From the NCBI GenBank assembly GCA_963777855.1, contig CAVZRW010000013.1:186001-250000 (forward strand): a DNA stretch of 64,000 nt, read 5' to 3'. A program made the translations under genes and the position numbers. The notes beneath the pieces are model-generated. The model had not been told where the DNA came from, did no database searches, and saw only the letters and a program-made list of their open reading frames with translations. The stretch comes from Prado023 sp963777855 (GTDB taxonomy: Bacteria > Actinomycetota > Actinomycetes > S36-B12 > CAIYMF01). This document shows positions 26,364 through 38,683 of the stretch, piece after piece. Each line of letters begins with the position of its first letter. Position 1 is the first letter of the stretch.

Positions 26364-27211
26364 GCGCGCACGGCCGGCGTCGGGCGGCCGTGCTCGGCAG
26401 CCCGATCGCGCACAGCCTCTCGCCGGTGCTGCACCGGGCCGCGTACCGGAGCCTGGGCCTGGACTGGACCTACGAGGCGATCGAGGTCGACGAGGCTGGG
26501 CTGGCCGGCTTCCTTGCCGGGTGCGACGCGAGCTGGGCGGGGCTGTCGCTGACGATGCCGCTCAAGCGGGCCGTCCTGCCGCTGCTGGTGCGCTCCTCGA
26601 CGCTGGTCCAGCAGGTGGGTGCGGCCAACACGGTCGTGTTCGAGCCCGACGGGCCCGTCGGGCACAACACCGACGTGGCCGGCATCGTCGCAGCCCTGGC
26701 GGGGATCGGCGCCGAGGCAGGGCCGGCGGTCGTGATCGGTGCCGGGGCCACCGCTGCCTCAGCCGTGGCCGCCCTGGCTGAGCTGGGGTGCCCCCGGGTC
26801 CTGGTGCTGGCGCGTCGACCCGAGGCGGGCGCCGACCTGCCCGCGCTGGCCGAGTCGCTCGGGGTCGCGCTGACGCGGGGCCCGTGGCCGGGGGTGCTGC
26901 CCGGGGTGCGGGAGGCCGGTGTGGTGGTGAGCACCGTCCCCGCCGCGGCGGGCGCCGCGCTGGCCGGGGCCGTGCCCACGGACCCGGGCTGCTTGCTCGA
27001 CGTGTCGTACTGGCCGTGGCCGCCCGCGCTGGTCCGCGCCTGGCGGGCGGCGGGCGGCCGCGCAGTCTCCGGCGAGGAGATGCTGGCCCACCAGGCCGCA
27101 GCGCAGGTGCGGCTGATGACCGGTCGCGAGCCGGACCTCGCCGCGATGCGTGCCGCCCTGCACGACGAGCTGGATCGGAGGCTGGCCGCTCAAGGTCCTG
27201 CGGGTGCGTGA
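26360..27211 (+). CDS. aroE: Shikimate dehydrogenase
   Basis: AroE reduces 3-dehydroshikimate to shikimate with NADPH. The 283-residue protein has the substrate loop SPIAHSLSP at 14-22, catalytic Lys69 in TMPLKR, GHNTD with Asp105, and the nucleotide-binding VIGAGATAASA. Helices follow with VSTVPAAAG and GRAVSGEEMLAHQAAAQVRLMTG. The GTG start overlaps the mltG stop (GTGA). It is separated from aroC-aroK-aroB by the whole pilus locus. Confidence 0.94.
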   Translation: MSAHGRRRAAVLGSPIAHSLSPVLHRAAYRSLGLDWTYEAIEVDEAGLAGFLAGCDASWAGLSLTMPLKRAVLPLLVRSSTLVQQVGAANTVVFEPDGPVGHNTDVAGIVAALAGIGAEAGPAVVIGAGATAASAVAALAELGCPRVLVLARRPEAGADLPALAESLGVALTRGPWPGVLPGVREAGVVVSTVPAAAGAALAGAVPTDPGCLLDVSYWPWPPALVRAWRAAGGRAVSGEEMLAHQAAAQVRLMTGREPDLAAMRAALHDELDRRLAAQGPAGA

Positions 27212-27272
27212 CGATGGTTGTGAGCATGGAGTGGGGCTGGCCCACGTCCGCGCACCCAGGAGGGCGACCTCG

Positions 27273-29132
27273 ATGACGACGACCCTGTCCGGCAGCCTGT
27301 CAGAGTTCCGCCTGGCCGACGTCCTGGCCCTGCTGGCGATGGGTGGTCGCACCGCGCGGATGCAGATCACCTCCCCGGCCGGTGTCGGTGCCGTCGACCT
27401 CGTCGATGGCCAGGTCAGCGCCGCCACCGCGGATGCGACGCGGGCGGGCCTGCTGCGCCAGGTCCTGGGCGCGGCCCCGGTGCCCGCCGACGACCTCGCG
27501 GCGGCCCTGCACTCGGCCCATCCGGTGCTGGCCCTGGTGGAGTCCGGCGTCGTCGACGGGGCGCTGGCGCGCGAGGTCGCGGCTGATCACTGCGTCGACG
27601 CGGTCGGCGACATGCTCGGTTGGGAGCAGGGGGAGTTCGCGGTCTCCATGGGGGACCCGCGCTCCGGTGACCTCGGGGTCCGCCTCGGCGTCGACCAGCT
27701 GATCGCCGATGCCCGGACGCGCGTCGAGGAGTGGGAGCTCGTGCACGGCATGCTTCCCGAGTCCGGTGCGGTGCTGCGCCTGACCCCGGACCTGTCCATG
27801 GCCCCGATGCTCGGCGTCGAGGACTGGGCGATCCTGGCCCGCATCGACGGTCGGCGCACGCTGGCCGAGGTCGTGGCCGCGGCCGGGGCCGCCCAGCTGG
27901 CGGCCAGTGGTCGGCTCGCCGAGCTGATGGACCGAGGCTTGGTGCAGGTGCGCACCGACGACACCGACTCCGAGCGTGACGTCGTGGCCGCACTGCTCGA
28001 TCGCTTCGAGGGCCGGGTCCCGGCGGCAGCCCGGGTCGCCCCGGCGGTGTCGGCGGTGGTGGCCGTCGAGGACGTCGTGGCCGTGGCGGAGGCGGAGCCC
28101 GTGGCGGAGGTCGCGGACGGCGGCGAGGTGGTCGAGGTGGTCGAGGCCCCGGAGGCGCTGGCTGCCGAGGTGGCCGCCCCCGAGGAGGTCGAGCCGGCCC
28201 TCGAGCAGATCCTCGATGAGGCCCCCGAGCCGGCCCTCGATGAGGCCCCCGAGCCGGCCCTCGAGCCCGCGGCCGAGCCGGGCCTGGACCTGCCGGTGGA
28301 GCTCGCGGAGCAGGTGGAGCCCGCCCCGGCGCAGGTGGATCCCGCGGTGGATGTCGCGGCGTCGCTGTTCGACGCCGAGCCGGCTGACGAGGAGGGCGTC
28401 CCGGCGCTCGCGCCGGATGTCGAGATCGGCACCGCCCCGGTGTGGGCCAGCGCCGACGAGGCTCCCGTGGCGCTGGAGCCGGCACCCCAGGTCACGCCGG
28501 TCGTGGCCCTCGCCGAGCCGGCCGAGGTGCCGAACACGTCCTTCGCGATGACGGCCAGCCCTCGGGTCGCGGCCGCGGTGTTCGAGGCCGTCGCACTCGT
28601 CTCGGAGCCGGAGCCGACCTTCGAGCTGATCTCGAGCCGCGGGGATACCGTGGGCTTCGACGACCGTGACGAGCCGGCGCTCGAGGTGCTGCCCGTGTTC
28701 GACGTCGCGGTCGACCACCCAGTGGCCGACGTGGCCTGGTCGCCGTGGGCGCAGGCCCTGGGCCTGGGGGAGCCGAGCTCCGATCCGGGCTCCCCGGTGC
28801 AGGCGCACCCGGATGCGGACCACGGCCAGGACCTTCTCGCCGGCCCGGGGCTGGGCCAGTACCTGGCCGGTGCCAGCGAGCAGGCGACCGCGCCCGTGCC
28901 CGGCGTGCCCACGGCCTCGTGGGCTGCCGAGCCCTCGGCCGAGACCCTCGGACTGGGGCTGCCGACCCCGCGTCAGCCGGGAGAGCTCGAGGGCTCCCCG
29001 GCGTCGTTGGACGCTGAGGGCACCTCCGCCGAGGGTGCCCCGGCACCCCTGGCTCGTCCGGCCGGGTCCGAGGCCGGCGACCTGCCCGCCGGTCTGCTCT
29101 CCCACCTGATCGCCAGCGTCCGGGGACTGTGA
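27273..29132 (+). CDS. DUF4388 (PATAN) domain protein with long acidic low-complexity tail
   Basis: The first 100 or so of 619 residues match the DUF4388/PATAN type (TLSGSLSEFRLADVLALLAMGGRTARM, GAVDLVDGQVSAATADATR), a module seen in regulators of surface motility and type IV pili. A second helical part (to about 250) includes ILARIDGRRTLAEVVAAAG. The remainder is an acidic Glu/Ala/Pro/Val-rich stretch, including an exact 24-base duplication (28212-28235 and 28236-28259) that gives two DEAPEPAL units. The end, LLSHLIASVRGL, looks like a short helix. Start: ATG with AGGAGGG nine bases upstream. The gene heads the pilus locus, so a regulatory role there is a reasonable inference. Confidence 0.75.
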   Translation: MTTTLSGSLSEFRLADVLALLAMGGRTARMQITSPAGVGAVDLVDGQVSAATADATRAGLLRQVLGAAPVPADDLAAALHSAHPVLALVESGVVDGALAREVAADHCVDAVGDMLGWEQGEFAVSMGDPRSGDLGVRLGVDQLIADARTRVEEWELVHGMLPESGAVLRLTPDLSMAPMLGVEDWAILARIDGRRTLAEVVAAAGAAQLAASGRLAELMDRGLVQVRTDDTDSERDVVAALLDRFEGRVPAAARVAPAVSAVVAVEDVVAVAEAEPVAEVADGGEVVEVVEAPEALAAEVAAPEEVEPALEQILDEAPEPALDEAPEPALEPAAEPGLDLPVELAEQVEPAPAQVDPAVDVAASLFDAEPADEEGVPALAPDVEIGTAPVWASADEAPVALEPAPQVTPVVALAEPAEVPNTSFAMTASPRVAAAVFEAVALVSEPEPTFELISSRGDTVGFDDRDEPALEVLPVFDVAVDHPVADVAWSPWAQALGLGEPSSDPGSPVQAHPDADHGQDLLAGPGLGQYLAGASEQATAPVPGVPTASWAAEPSAETLGLGLPTPRQPGELEGSPASLDAEGTSAEGAPAPLARPAGSEAGDLPAGLLSHLIASVRGL

Positions 29133-29196
29133 CGGGCGGGCCGATCCAGCCCCTCCTTCCCCCCACCGCTCGACGACCAAGCAGGGAGCGTGATGC

Positions 29197-30863
<1,667 letters not shown>

Positions 30864-30944
30864 GGCTCAAGTCGGGCCCACATGGGCACCGATGCACCAG
30901 CCAGTGGGGCGCACGCCCCGTGGCCGTCGATGCGCGGAGGGATC

Positions 30945-32411
<1,467 letters not shown>

Positions 32412-32420
32412 GGGCGCACC

Positions 32421-33635
32421 ACGACGGCGCGACGTACGAGTACGCGGTCCGCGACCGCGCCGGCAAGTGGTCGCGCGGGCCGGCTGAGGGCCGACTCCGC
32501 GGCCATGGTGGCCAGCAAGCTCAAGTCCATGGGCTACGCGCCGGTCTCCATCACCGAGGCCAACGCGGGCATGAAGCGGAGATCATCTCGGTCGGCAACA
32601 AGGTCGGCCTCAAGGACCTGGCCATCATGTCCCGGCAGTTCGTCGACGATGATCAACTCGGGCCTGTCGCTGCTGCGCGCGCTGACGATCCTCGAGGAGC
32701 AGACCGAGTGCAAGCCGCTGGCCAAGGTGCTGACCCAGGTGCGCGGCGACGTCGAGGGCGGCAAGGCGCTCCGCGACGCCTGGCGCCCACCCGAAGGTGT
32801 TCCCGCCGCTCATGGTCAACATGTGCCGGGCCGGTGAGGTCGGCGGCTTCCTGGACAAGTCGCTGACTGCAGATCGCGGCGAACTACGAGGCCGAGGTCA
32901 AGCTGCGCGGCAAGGTCAAGTCGGCGATGACCTACCCGGTGGTCGTGGCCGTGATGGCGGTCCTGGGCGTGGCGGGCATGCTGCTGTTCATCGTGCCGAC
33001 CTTCAAGGACGATGTTCAGTCGCTCGGCGGCACGCTGCCGGCCCCGACCGCTTCCTGGTGTTCCTGTCCAACGTGCTGAAGAACGCGATCCTGTACGTCG
33101 TCCTCGTGCTGGTCGCGGGCGGGGTCGTGCTGGAAGAAGTTCAAGCTGCACCCGCGGGTGCGCGACGTCGTCGATCCGCTGAAGCTCAAGGCGCCGGTCT
33201 TCGGCCCCCTGTTCCAGAAGATCGTCGATCGCCCGGTTCACCCGCAACCTGGGCACGATGCTCCACTCGGGCGTGCCGATCCTGCAGGCGCTGGACATCG
33301 TGGCCACACCACCGGCAACGTGGTCGTGGGCCGGGCGGTGCGCGACGTGCAGGAGAGCGTGCGCCAGGGCGAGTCCGCTGGCCAGACCCCTGCTCGACCA
33401 CCCGGTGTTCCCGCCGATGGTCGTGCAGATGATGAGCGTCGGCGAGGACACCGGTGCCCTCGACGAGATGCTGCACAAGATCAGCGAGTTCTACGACCAG
33501 GAGGTCGAGGCCACGACGGAGGCGCTGACCTCCCTGATCGAGCCGATCATGATCGCCGTCATGGGTGTGGTCATCGGGTCGATGATCATCGCCCTGTACA
33601 TGCCGATCTTCAAGGTGTTCGACCTGATCCAGTGA
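32421..33635 (+). CDS. pilC: Type IV pilus inner-membrane platform protein PilC (about 11 frameshifts)
   Basis: Read in pieces over three frames, the segment gives a near-complete PilC/GspF protein: ATYEYAVRDRAGK, AAMVASKLKSMGYAPVSITE, EIISVGNKVGLKDLAIMSRQ, MINSGLSLLRALTILEEQTE, MCRAGEVGGFLDKSL, SAMTYPVVVAVMAVLGVAGM, then the second half HSGVPILQALDIVA, NVVVGRAVRDVQESVRQGES, MVVQMMSVGEDTGALDEMLH and IALYMPIFKVFDLIQ. Two T2SSF domains and three membrane helices are recognisable. Breaks are inferred near 32479, 32575, 32646, 32785, 32866, 33012-33018, 33052, 33131, 33229, 33315 and 33382, mostly single extra bases. No clear start codon survives; 32421 is approximate. The stop at 33633-33635 is clear. 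Confidence 0.85.
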
Positions 33636-33690
33636 GCGACGTCGCCGCACGGCGCGTGGCTCTGCCGCGGGGCGACGGACCTGGAGGTCG

Positions 33691-33710
33691 GCTCGCCCTG
33701 ACGGGCGAGC
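33691..33710. terminator. Hairpin between pilC and pilA
   Basis: GCTCGCCC (33691-33698) and GGGCGAGC (33703-33710) form a perfect 8-bp stem with a four-base loop. There is no T-run, but U-tract-less hairpins are common as terminators in actinobacteria. It could separate pilin expression from the assembly genes. Confidence 0.45.
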
Positions 33711-33840
33711 GTCCGGGGGCTCGGCCGGATTGGGCCGAATGGGTGACAGCAGAACCCGTCTCTCAAGAGCCTGGCCCAGCGCGACCGATGCAGTGGTTGT
33801 CCGGGGATCCACCGGGCTCGTCTTCCTGAAGGAGCAACAC

Positions 33841-34235
33841 ATGTTGGAGAAGCTGCGCAAGGAGCGGGGCGAGGAGGGCTTCACCCTCATCGAGCTCCTG
33901 GTCGTCATCATCATCATCGGCATCCTCGCCGCCATCGCCATCCCCGTCTTCCTCAACCAGCGCCAGAAGGGCTGGGAGGCTGCCGTGCAGTCCGACCTGC
34001 GCAACGCGGCCACGGCCCAGGAGACGTGGCTGACCCAGAGCAACACCTACACGACGAGCATGGGCGAGCTGCAGTCCATGGGCTTCAAGTACTCGGACTC
34101 CAAGAACTATCCGGTGGCGCGGTCATCACGGCCTCCGCCAACGGCAACGCGGCCTCTGCATCGTCCGCGGTGGCCGCCTCGGGCAAGACCTTCTACTACT
34201 CGAGCCCCGGAGGCCTGAGCACCACCGCCTGCTGA
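33841..34235 (+). CDS. pilA: Type IV major pilin PilA (frameshifted)
   Basis: The pilin starts at an ATG with AAGGAG six bases upstream. After a short leader it has the prepilin cleavage site and conserved helix EEG|FTLIELLVVIIIIGILAAIAIP, with Glu at +5 of the mature protein, followed by VFLNQRQKGWEAAVQSDLRN, the typical actinobacterial/Firmicute alpha-1 continuation. After SDSKNY, near 34113-34120, the reading shifts by one base to end ASGKTFYYSSPGGLSTTAC, a common pilin C-terminus. An additional pair of shifts in between may hide a GLCIV segment. Length after correction is about 130 residues. The strong ribosome-binding site and own terminator fit a highly expressed subunit. Confidence 0.88.
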
Positions 34236-34254
34236 CCCAGAACTGAGTGCAGTA

Positions 34255-34281
34255 GGGCCCCGGACCTCGGGTCCGGGGCCC
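34255..34281 (+). terminator. Strong hairpin terminator after pilA
   Basis: GGGCCCCGGACC (34255-34266) and GGTCCGGGGCCC (34270-34281) pair perfectly over 12 bases around a three-base loop, 20 bases after the pilA stop. No T-run follows. Confidence 0.7.
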
Positions 34282-34354
34282 CGCTGCGTGGCTGCGGCCT
34301 CGCCCCCAGCCGGGCAGGCTCAATGGCGGACCCAACTCGACCGATAACGCCCCC

Positions 34355-36494
34355 ATGGAACCATCGCAGGCAGGCACGCTGGGCACCCTGGATGCCGCAC
34401 CCACGGCGGGCGGGATCGTCGCCGCCGCCGACTGTGCCGGGGGCGCCCTGCCTCAGGACCCGATCGAGCGTCCCGACTCCCCGCCCGCTGGACCTGGCGA
34501 CGTCCGCGACGGGGTGCCTCGGGCAGGGGTCTGGCTCGGCTTCCTCGCGGTCACGGTCCCGGTGCTGCTCATGGCTGCGCCGTTGGCCGCCGCCGTGGTC
34601 TGCGTCGGGATGGCGGGGATGGCCGCCGCCGCCATCACGGGACGGGCCGGCACCCGGTCCAGCGTCGTGTCGGGACTTCCTGCGGGCTTCGTGCTGCCTG
34701 CGCCTGGGGCCTCGGGTGGGGCCTCATCGGGGGAGTCAGCGGCGTGGCGACCCTCGGGTCGCGGGCGGGCGCGCTGGCCGGGGCGGCCCTGTTCGCCCTC
34801 GCCGCTGGTCTGGTCGCCCACCGGCGCGGCGGACGCGTCGACCTCGTGGGGGTGGACCGGCCGGCCGCGGTGGGATTCGCCGCGCTGGTCGGCTTCTTCA
34901 CCTGGCTCGTGCTGAGTCAGCCGCTGGAGAGCTGGTCGAGGATCAACTCCTCGGGCACTGACTTCCTGCGACACCTGGGCGCCATTCGCGAGGTGCGGGA
35001 GTCCGGGATGGTGCTCCCCGGCGCCACGGGGTATCCCAAGGTCCTGCACGCCCTGGGCGCGTGGGTGACCAGCGCGACGGGAGTGCCGACAACCGCTCCC
35101 GAGCTGTGGCGGGCGATCGCCCCGGTCGGTTTCCTGATGCTCGCCCTGATGCTCCTGGGGATCATGTCCACCGCGGGCCGGCTGACCCTCCTGATGACCG
35201 GGCGTCGAGGCCCGGCGGTCCTCGCGGCCTCGTTGGGCGGGCTGGTGTTCGTCCAGACGGCCTGGTTCAGCACGTTCCTGGCTTTCGGGAACGTGATGAA
35301 CATGGTGGTGGGGGTCTGCCTGATCGCGGTTCTGAGCCTCGGGCTGGGCGAGGGCCAGATCGGCTCCGGGCCGGCAGCGTCGTGGCTGCCAGCGCCGTGG
35401 CCGTGACCGCCAACGCATGGCAGCTGCTGCTGCCCGTGGTCGGTCTCGCCGTGCTCCCGTGGCTGGCTGCGGCCCTCCGGCGCCGCGCGGCGCAGCCCGA
35501 GGAATGGATGGTGTGGGTGCTCGGCGCCGCGCTGACCCTGAACGGGGTTGCCGGGCTGCGTGACCTGGACGGAGGTGCGCAGGCGTCCACCTCGACCGTC
35601 TCGAACCTGTTCCGGCCGGAGTGGTGGTGGGGTGTCGCGATCCTGGCCGCCCTGCTCAGCTGTGCCGGGGCCCACCGGCGTGGGCACCGGCTCTGGGCCT
35701 GGACGTCCCTGGCGATGATCGCCTCGGGGGTGGCGCTCGTATCGGGGCTCATGGTGCTGACCCACTCGTCCTGGGACCTGATGCTCTACTACCCCGTCAA
35801 GGCGCTCTGGACGGCCAGCGTGGTCGTGGTGCCCGGGGCAAGCGCGGGAGCGGTCTGGGTGGTCGTGCTGCTCTGGGGCGGTGCCGGGAGCCGGGCGACG
35901 ATGTGGGGGACGCTCGTGCGTGCGGCGACGGTGCTCGTGGTGGGTGTCGCGGTCATCGGTTCGTTGGGTCGCGGATTCGCGTTTCCCCCCGCATCTGGTC
36001 TCGATGGCCCAGGGGCGTGCGGGGATGCCCAACTGGGGACTGAGCCTGGTGGACGCGATGCGGGAGGTCGACGTCCCACAGGACGCCAAGGAGGGTGCGG
36101 TGGTGTTCGGCTATCTGCCCTCGACCACGGTCGCCGGGGTCACTGGCGGGTTCGTCGGTCTCGTGGACTACATGGCGATGGAGGCCCTGGACCATGTGGG
36201 CATCGAGGATGCCCTCTACGCTCCGGTCAAGGGCGGGCTGTACGGGCGCAACCTGACCCAGGTCTGTCGGTACCTCAAGGATCATCCCGACTCGCTGCGG
36301 CTGACGGGTCCGAACCGGGCAGCCGGACCCCAGTGGATCCTTGACTCCGGATGCCCGAGGGATGTGGTGCAGCCCGAGCGCTGGATCAGCCTGTCCATTG
36401 CCCCGGCGTGGCTGGTTGAGTCCCCTGGGAGGGGATGACCGAGTTCGGCTATCCGTCCTATGCCGCGGTCCGTGCGGCGAACGCCACCAGGTGA
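34355..36494 (+). CDS. Polytopic membrane protein, glycosyltransferase-like (DUF6541-like), frameshifted
   Basis: About 700 residues after joining frames. After a hydrophilic N-terminus there are many membrane helices (GVWLGFLAVTVPVLLMAAP, AVGFAALVGFFTWLVLSQP, TANAWQLLLPVVGLAVLPWL and others). The first external loop reads SSGTDFLRHLGAIREVRESG and YPKVLHALGAWV, with an acidic residue and His arranged like the loop of GT-C-fold glycosyltransferases and DUF6541 proteins. The C-terminal soluble part includes FGYLPSTTVAGVTGG. Breaks are inferred near 34690, 35370, 35990 (six-C run) and 36432; the last restores the end MTEFGYPSYAAVRAANATR. Its place between pilA and the minor pilins suggests pilin glycosylation or glycan handling, but this is inference. 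Confidence 0.55.
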
Positions 36495-36535
36495 CGTCGC
36501 TACACCGGGGCCGTCAGGATGCCGATAGCCCCCTC

Positions 36536-37955
36536 ATGGGACGTCACTGGCAGGCGCGCGCACGGCGCAGGCTCTCCGACGAGGGCGGGTTCTCCCTCAT
36601 CGAGGCCATCGTGGCCCTGTCCATCCTCGCAGTGGTCTCCACCTCGTTCGCCTACAGCCTGAGCCTGACCATGCGGGTGACCCGGGACGACCGCCTTCGC
36701 CAGCAGGCCACGCACCTGGCCGAGCGTGAGCTCGAGGTGGTGCGCAACTCGTTCCAGCACGCGGACAAGTCCGGCCAGCTCGGGGCCATCCAGGCCACGC
36801 GGGTGGTCAACGGTGCCCCACTTCCCGGAGGGACCGCCGGGCAGGCGCTGGTGATCGACGGGCGCAGCTTCACCGTCGAGCGCACCAGCAGCCTGCAGCT
36901 CAACGGCAACGGAGCCAGCCCCTGTGACGGGGGTGGTTCCGTGGACTACCTGACCATCATGGTCAACGTCCGGGTCACTTGGACCGACTCGGGGACCCCG
37001 CACGAGGTCGAGGGCAACACCATGCTCACCCCGATCAAGGGTGTCGAGGGCGATGTCGGCTACCTGGCGATGAAGCTCACCGACAGCGCAGGCCTGGGCA
37101 CGGAGAACGTCGCGGTCGTGGCCACCGGGCCCTCGGGGCCGTACACGCGGTACACCGCCGCGGACGGCTGCGCGGTGTTCATGCTCTCGGCCACCGGCAC
37201 CTACACGCTGACCGTGGACTCGGCCGGGTACGTGAACGTGGAGGGCTTCCGGACCGTGTCCAAGTCCGCCGCCCTCGAGCTGGGCAAGCTCAAGGTCATC
37301 CCGATGTCCTACGACCGCTCATCGAGCATCCGGGTCTCGTACTCGACGATGTCGGGCCACCAGCTGCCCTCGCCGCTGCCAGGCCTGACCCTGTTCAACC
37401 CGGGCCTGGCCGCCCCGGGGGAGATCCACCCCCCGACCGGCACGAACCCGGTGACCGTCAGTGGGCTGTGGCCCTTCACGGCCGGCTACTCGGTCTGGGC
37501 CGGCTCGTGCGACCAGAGCGACCCGGCGCTGAACCCGCTGGGCTACCCGAGGCCCGGCTCCGTACCGACCACCCCAGGTGGGACTGCCACCACCACGGTC
37601 AACCTCGCCCCGATCGAGATCCGCACCATCGCCCGGCCCAATCCGATGCTGCCCGGGGTCGTGGTCGGCATCGACAACGTGGATCTGGTGGCGACCCCCG
37701 TGACCGACACCGGGTGCGAGGGCGGCGACGACCGGCTGGTGATCGGTACCACGAGCGGCGGCGGGTACCTCAAGACCTCGCTGCCGGCGGGCACCTGGTT
37801 GATCGACACGAGGTTCAGCTGGATCGACTGTGAGCCCGTGACCGGTGTGAGCAGCTGCCCGCAGGACACCGACCTGGTCGTCGTGGTGGACCACCGGCGG
37901 GATCCCGAGCAGCCCGACGGTCGTCACCCTGCCCGACATGGTGGTGCACTGGTGA
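36536..37955 (+). CDS. PilV-like minor pilin with carboxypeptidase-regulatory-like domain (one frameshift)
   Basis: The 470-residue protein has a prepilin-type N-terminus, DEGG|FSLIEAIVALSILAVV, then the alpha-1 helix and a large C-terminal region. Residues after VGDVGYLAMKLTDSAG resemble a carboxypeptidase-regulatory-like/Ig-type beta-sandwich (AADGCAVFMLSATGTYTLTV), and similar beta-rich segments follow, with several Cys. Such large minor pilins usually sit at the pilus tip and bind surfaces. The frame is clean for 1.35 kb; near 37890 one extra base is inferred, giving the end SSPTVVTLPDMVVHW. The stop overlaps the next start (GTGA). Confidence 0.7.
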
Positions 37956-38669
37956 TCCGGCGACTCAGGGACCGCCTGCGCGGCCGGCGGGAGACGGGAC
38001 TGTCACTCATCGAGGTGATGGTCACGGTGGGGCTGACCGCATCGGTGATGGCAGTGGTCGCCACCGGGATGCTCACCGCCACGCGGCTGATGGGCACGAA
38101 CTCGCTGCGCCTGCAGGAGGTCTCGGCGAACAAGGTGGCGATCGACGCCATGACCAAGACCCTGCGCACCGCGGTCGAGCCGCGCCTGCTGGGCTCCACC
38201 TCGACCGACTCGGCCTTCATCCAGGGCGACGCGAAGTCGGTGTCCTTCTACGCCGCCCTGTCGACCCTGATCGAGCCGACCGGGTCGACGATGACCCGCT
38301 ACGGCCCGGTGCGCGTCTCCTACACCGTGACCGGGGGCAAGCTGATCGAGACCTACCAGCTGCCCGACCTGCACCTGCCCAACAACCACGACTACACCTA
38401 CTGCACGGCCGGGACCTCCGGGTGCGAGATCCGCGACCCGGACTCTCGCCAAGAACATCACCAACGCGACCATGTTCACCTACTACGGCGAGAGCCAGAG
38501 CGCGCTGGCGGTTCCCCTGTCGACGGCCGGGCTCGAGGCGGTCGACAGCATCGACATCGTCGTGACCTCCCAGACCTCGTCGCGCGACGAGAGCTCGACC
38601 GTCGTCTCCCGGGTCAGCCTGGTCAACTCCGGCAACAACCCGACCGCCTCGCCCACCCCGAGTCCCTGA
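37952..38669 (+). CDS. PilW-like minor pilin (one frameshift)
   Basis: A GTG overlapping the previous stop begins VIRRLRDRLRGRRETG|LSLIEVMVTVGLTASVMAVV, a prepilin cleavage site with Glu at +5 and a hydrophobic alpha-1 helix. The rest, about 200 residues, includes LQEVSANKVAIDAMTKTLRT, typical of PilW/PilJ-type minor pilins. Near 38440 the frame shifts by one base to NATMFTYYGESQSALAVPLS and ends in a Pro/Thr tail at 38667-38669. It probably forms part of the pilus-priming complex with the neighbouring pilV- and pilX-like products. Confidence 0.7.
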
Positions 38670-38683
38670 AGTGGTGATCTGAC

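Noticed and set aside
33636..33840. Possible cyclic-di-GMP riboswitch in the 205-base leader of pilA
   Set aside because: Such switches often precede pilin genes, but I could not find the conserved GEMM core; only an 8-bp hairpin and a ribosome-binding site are clear.
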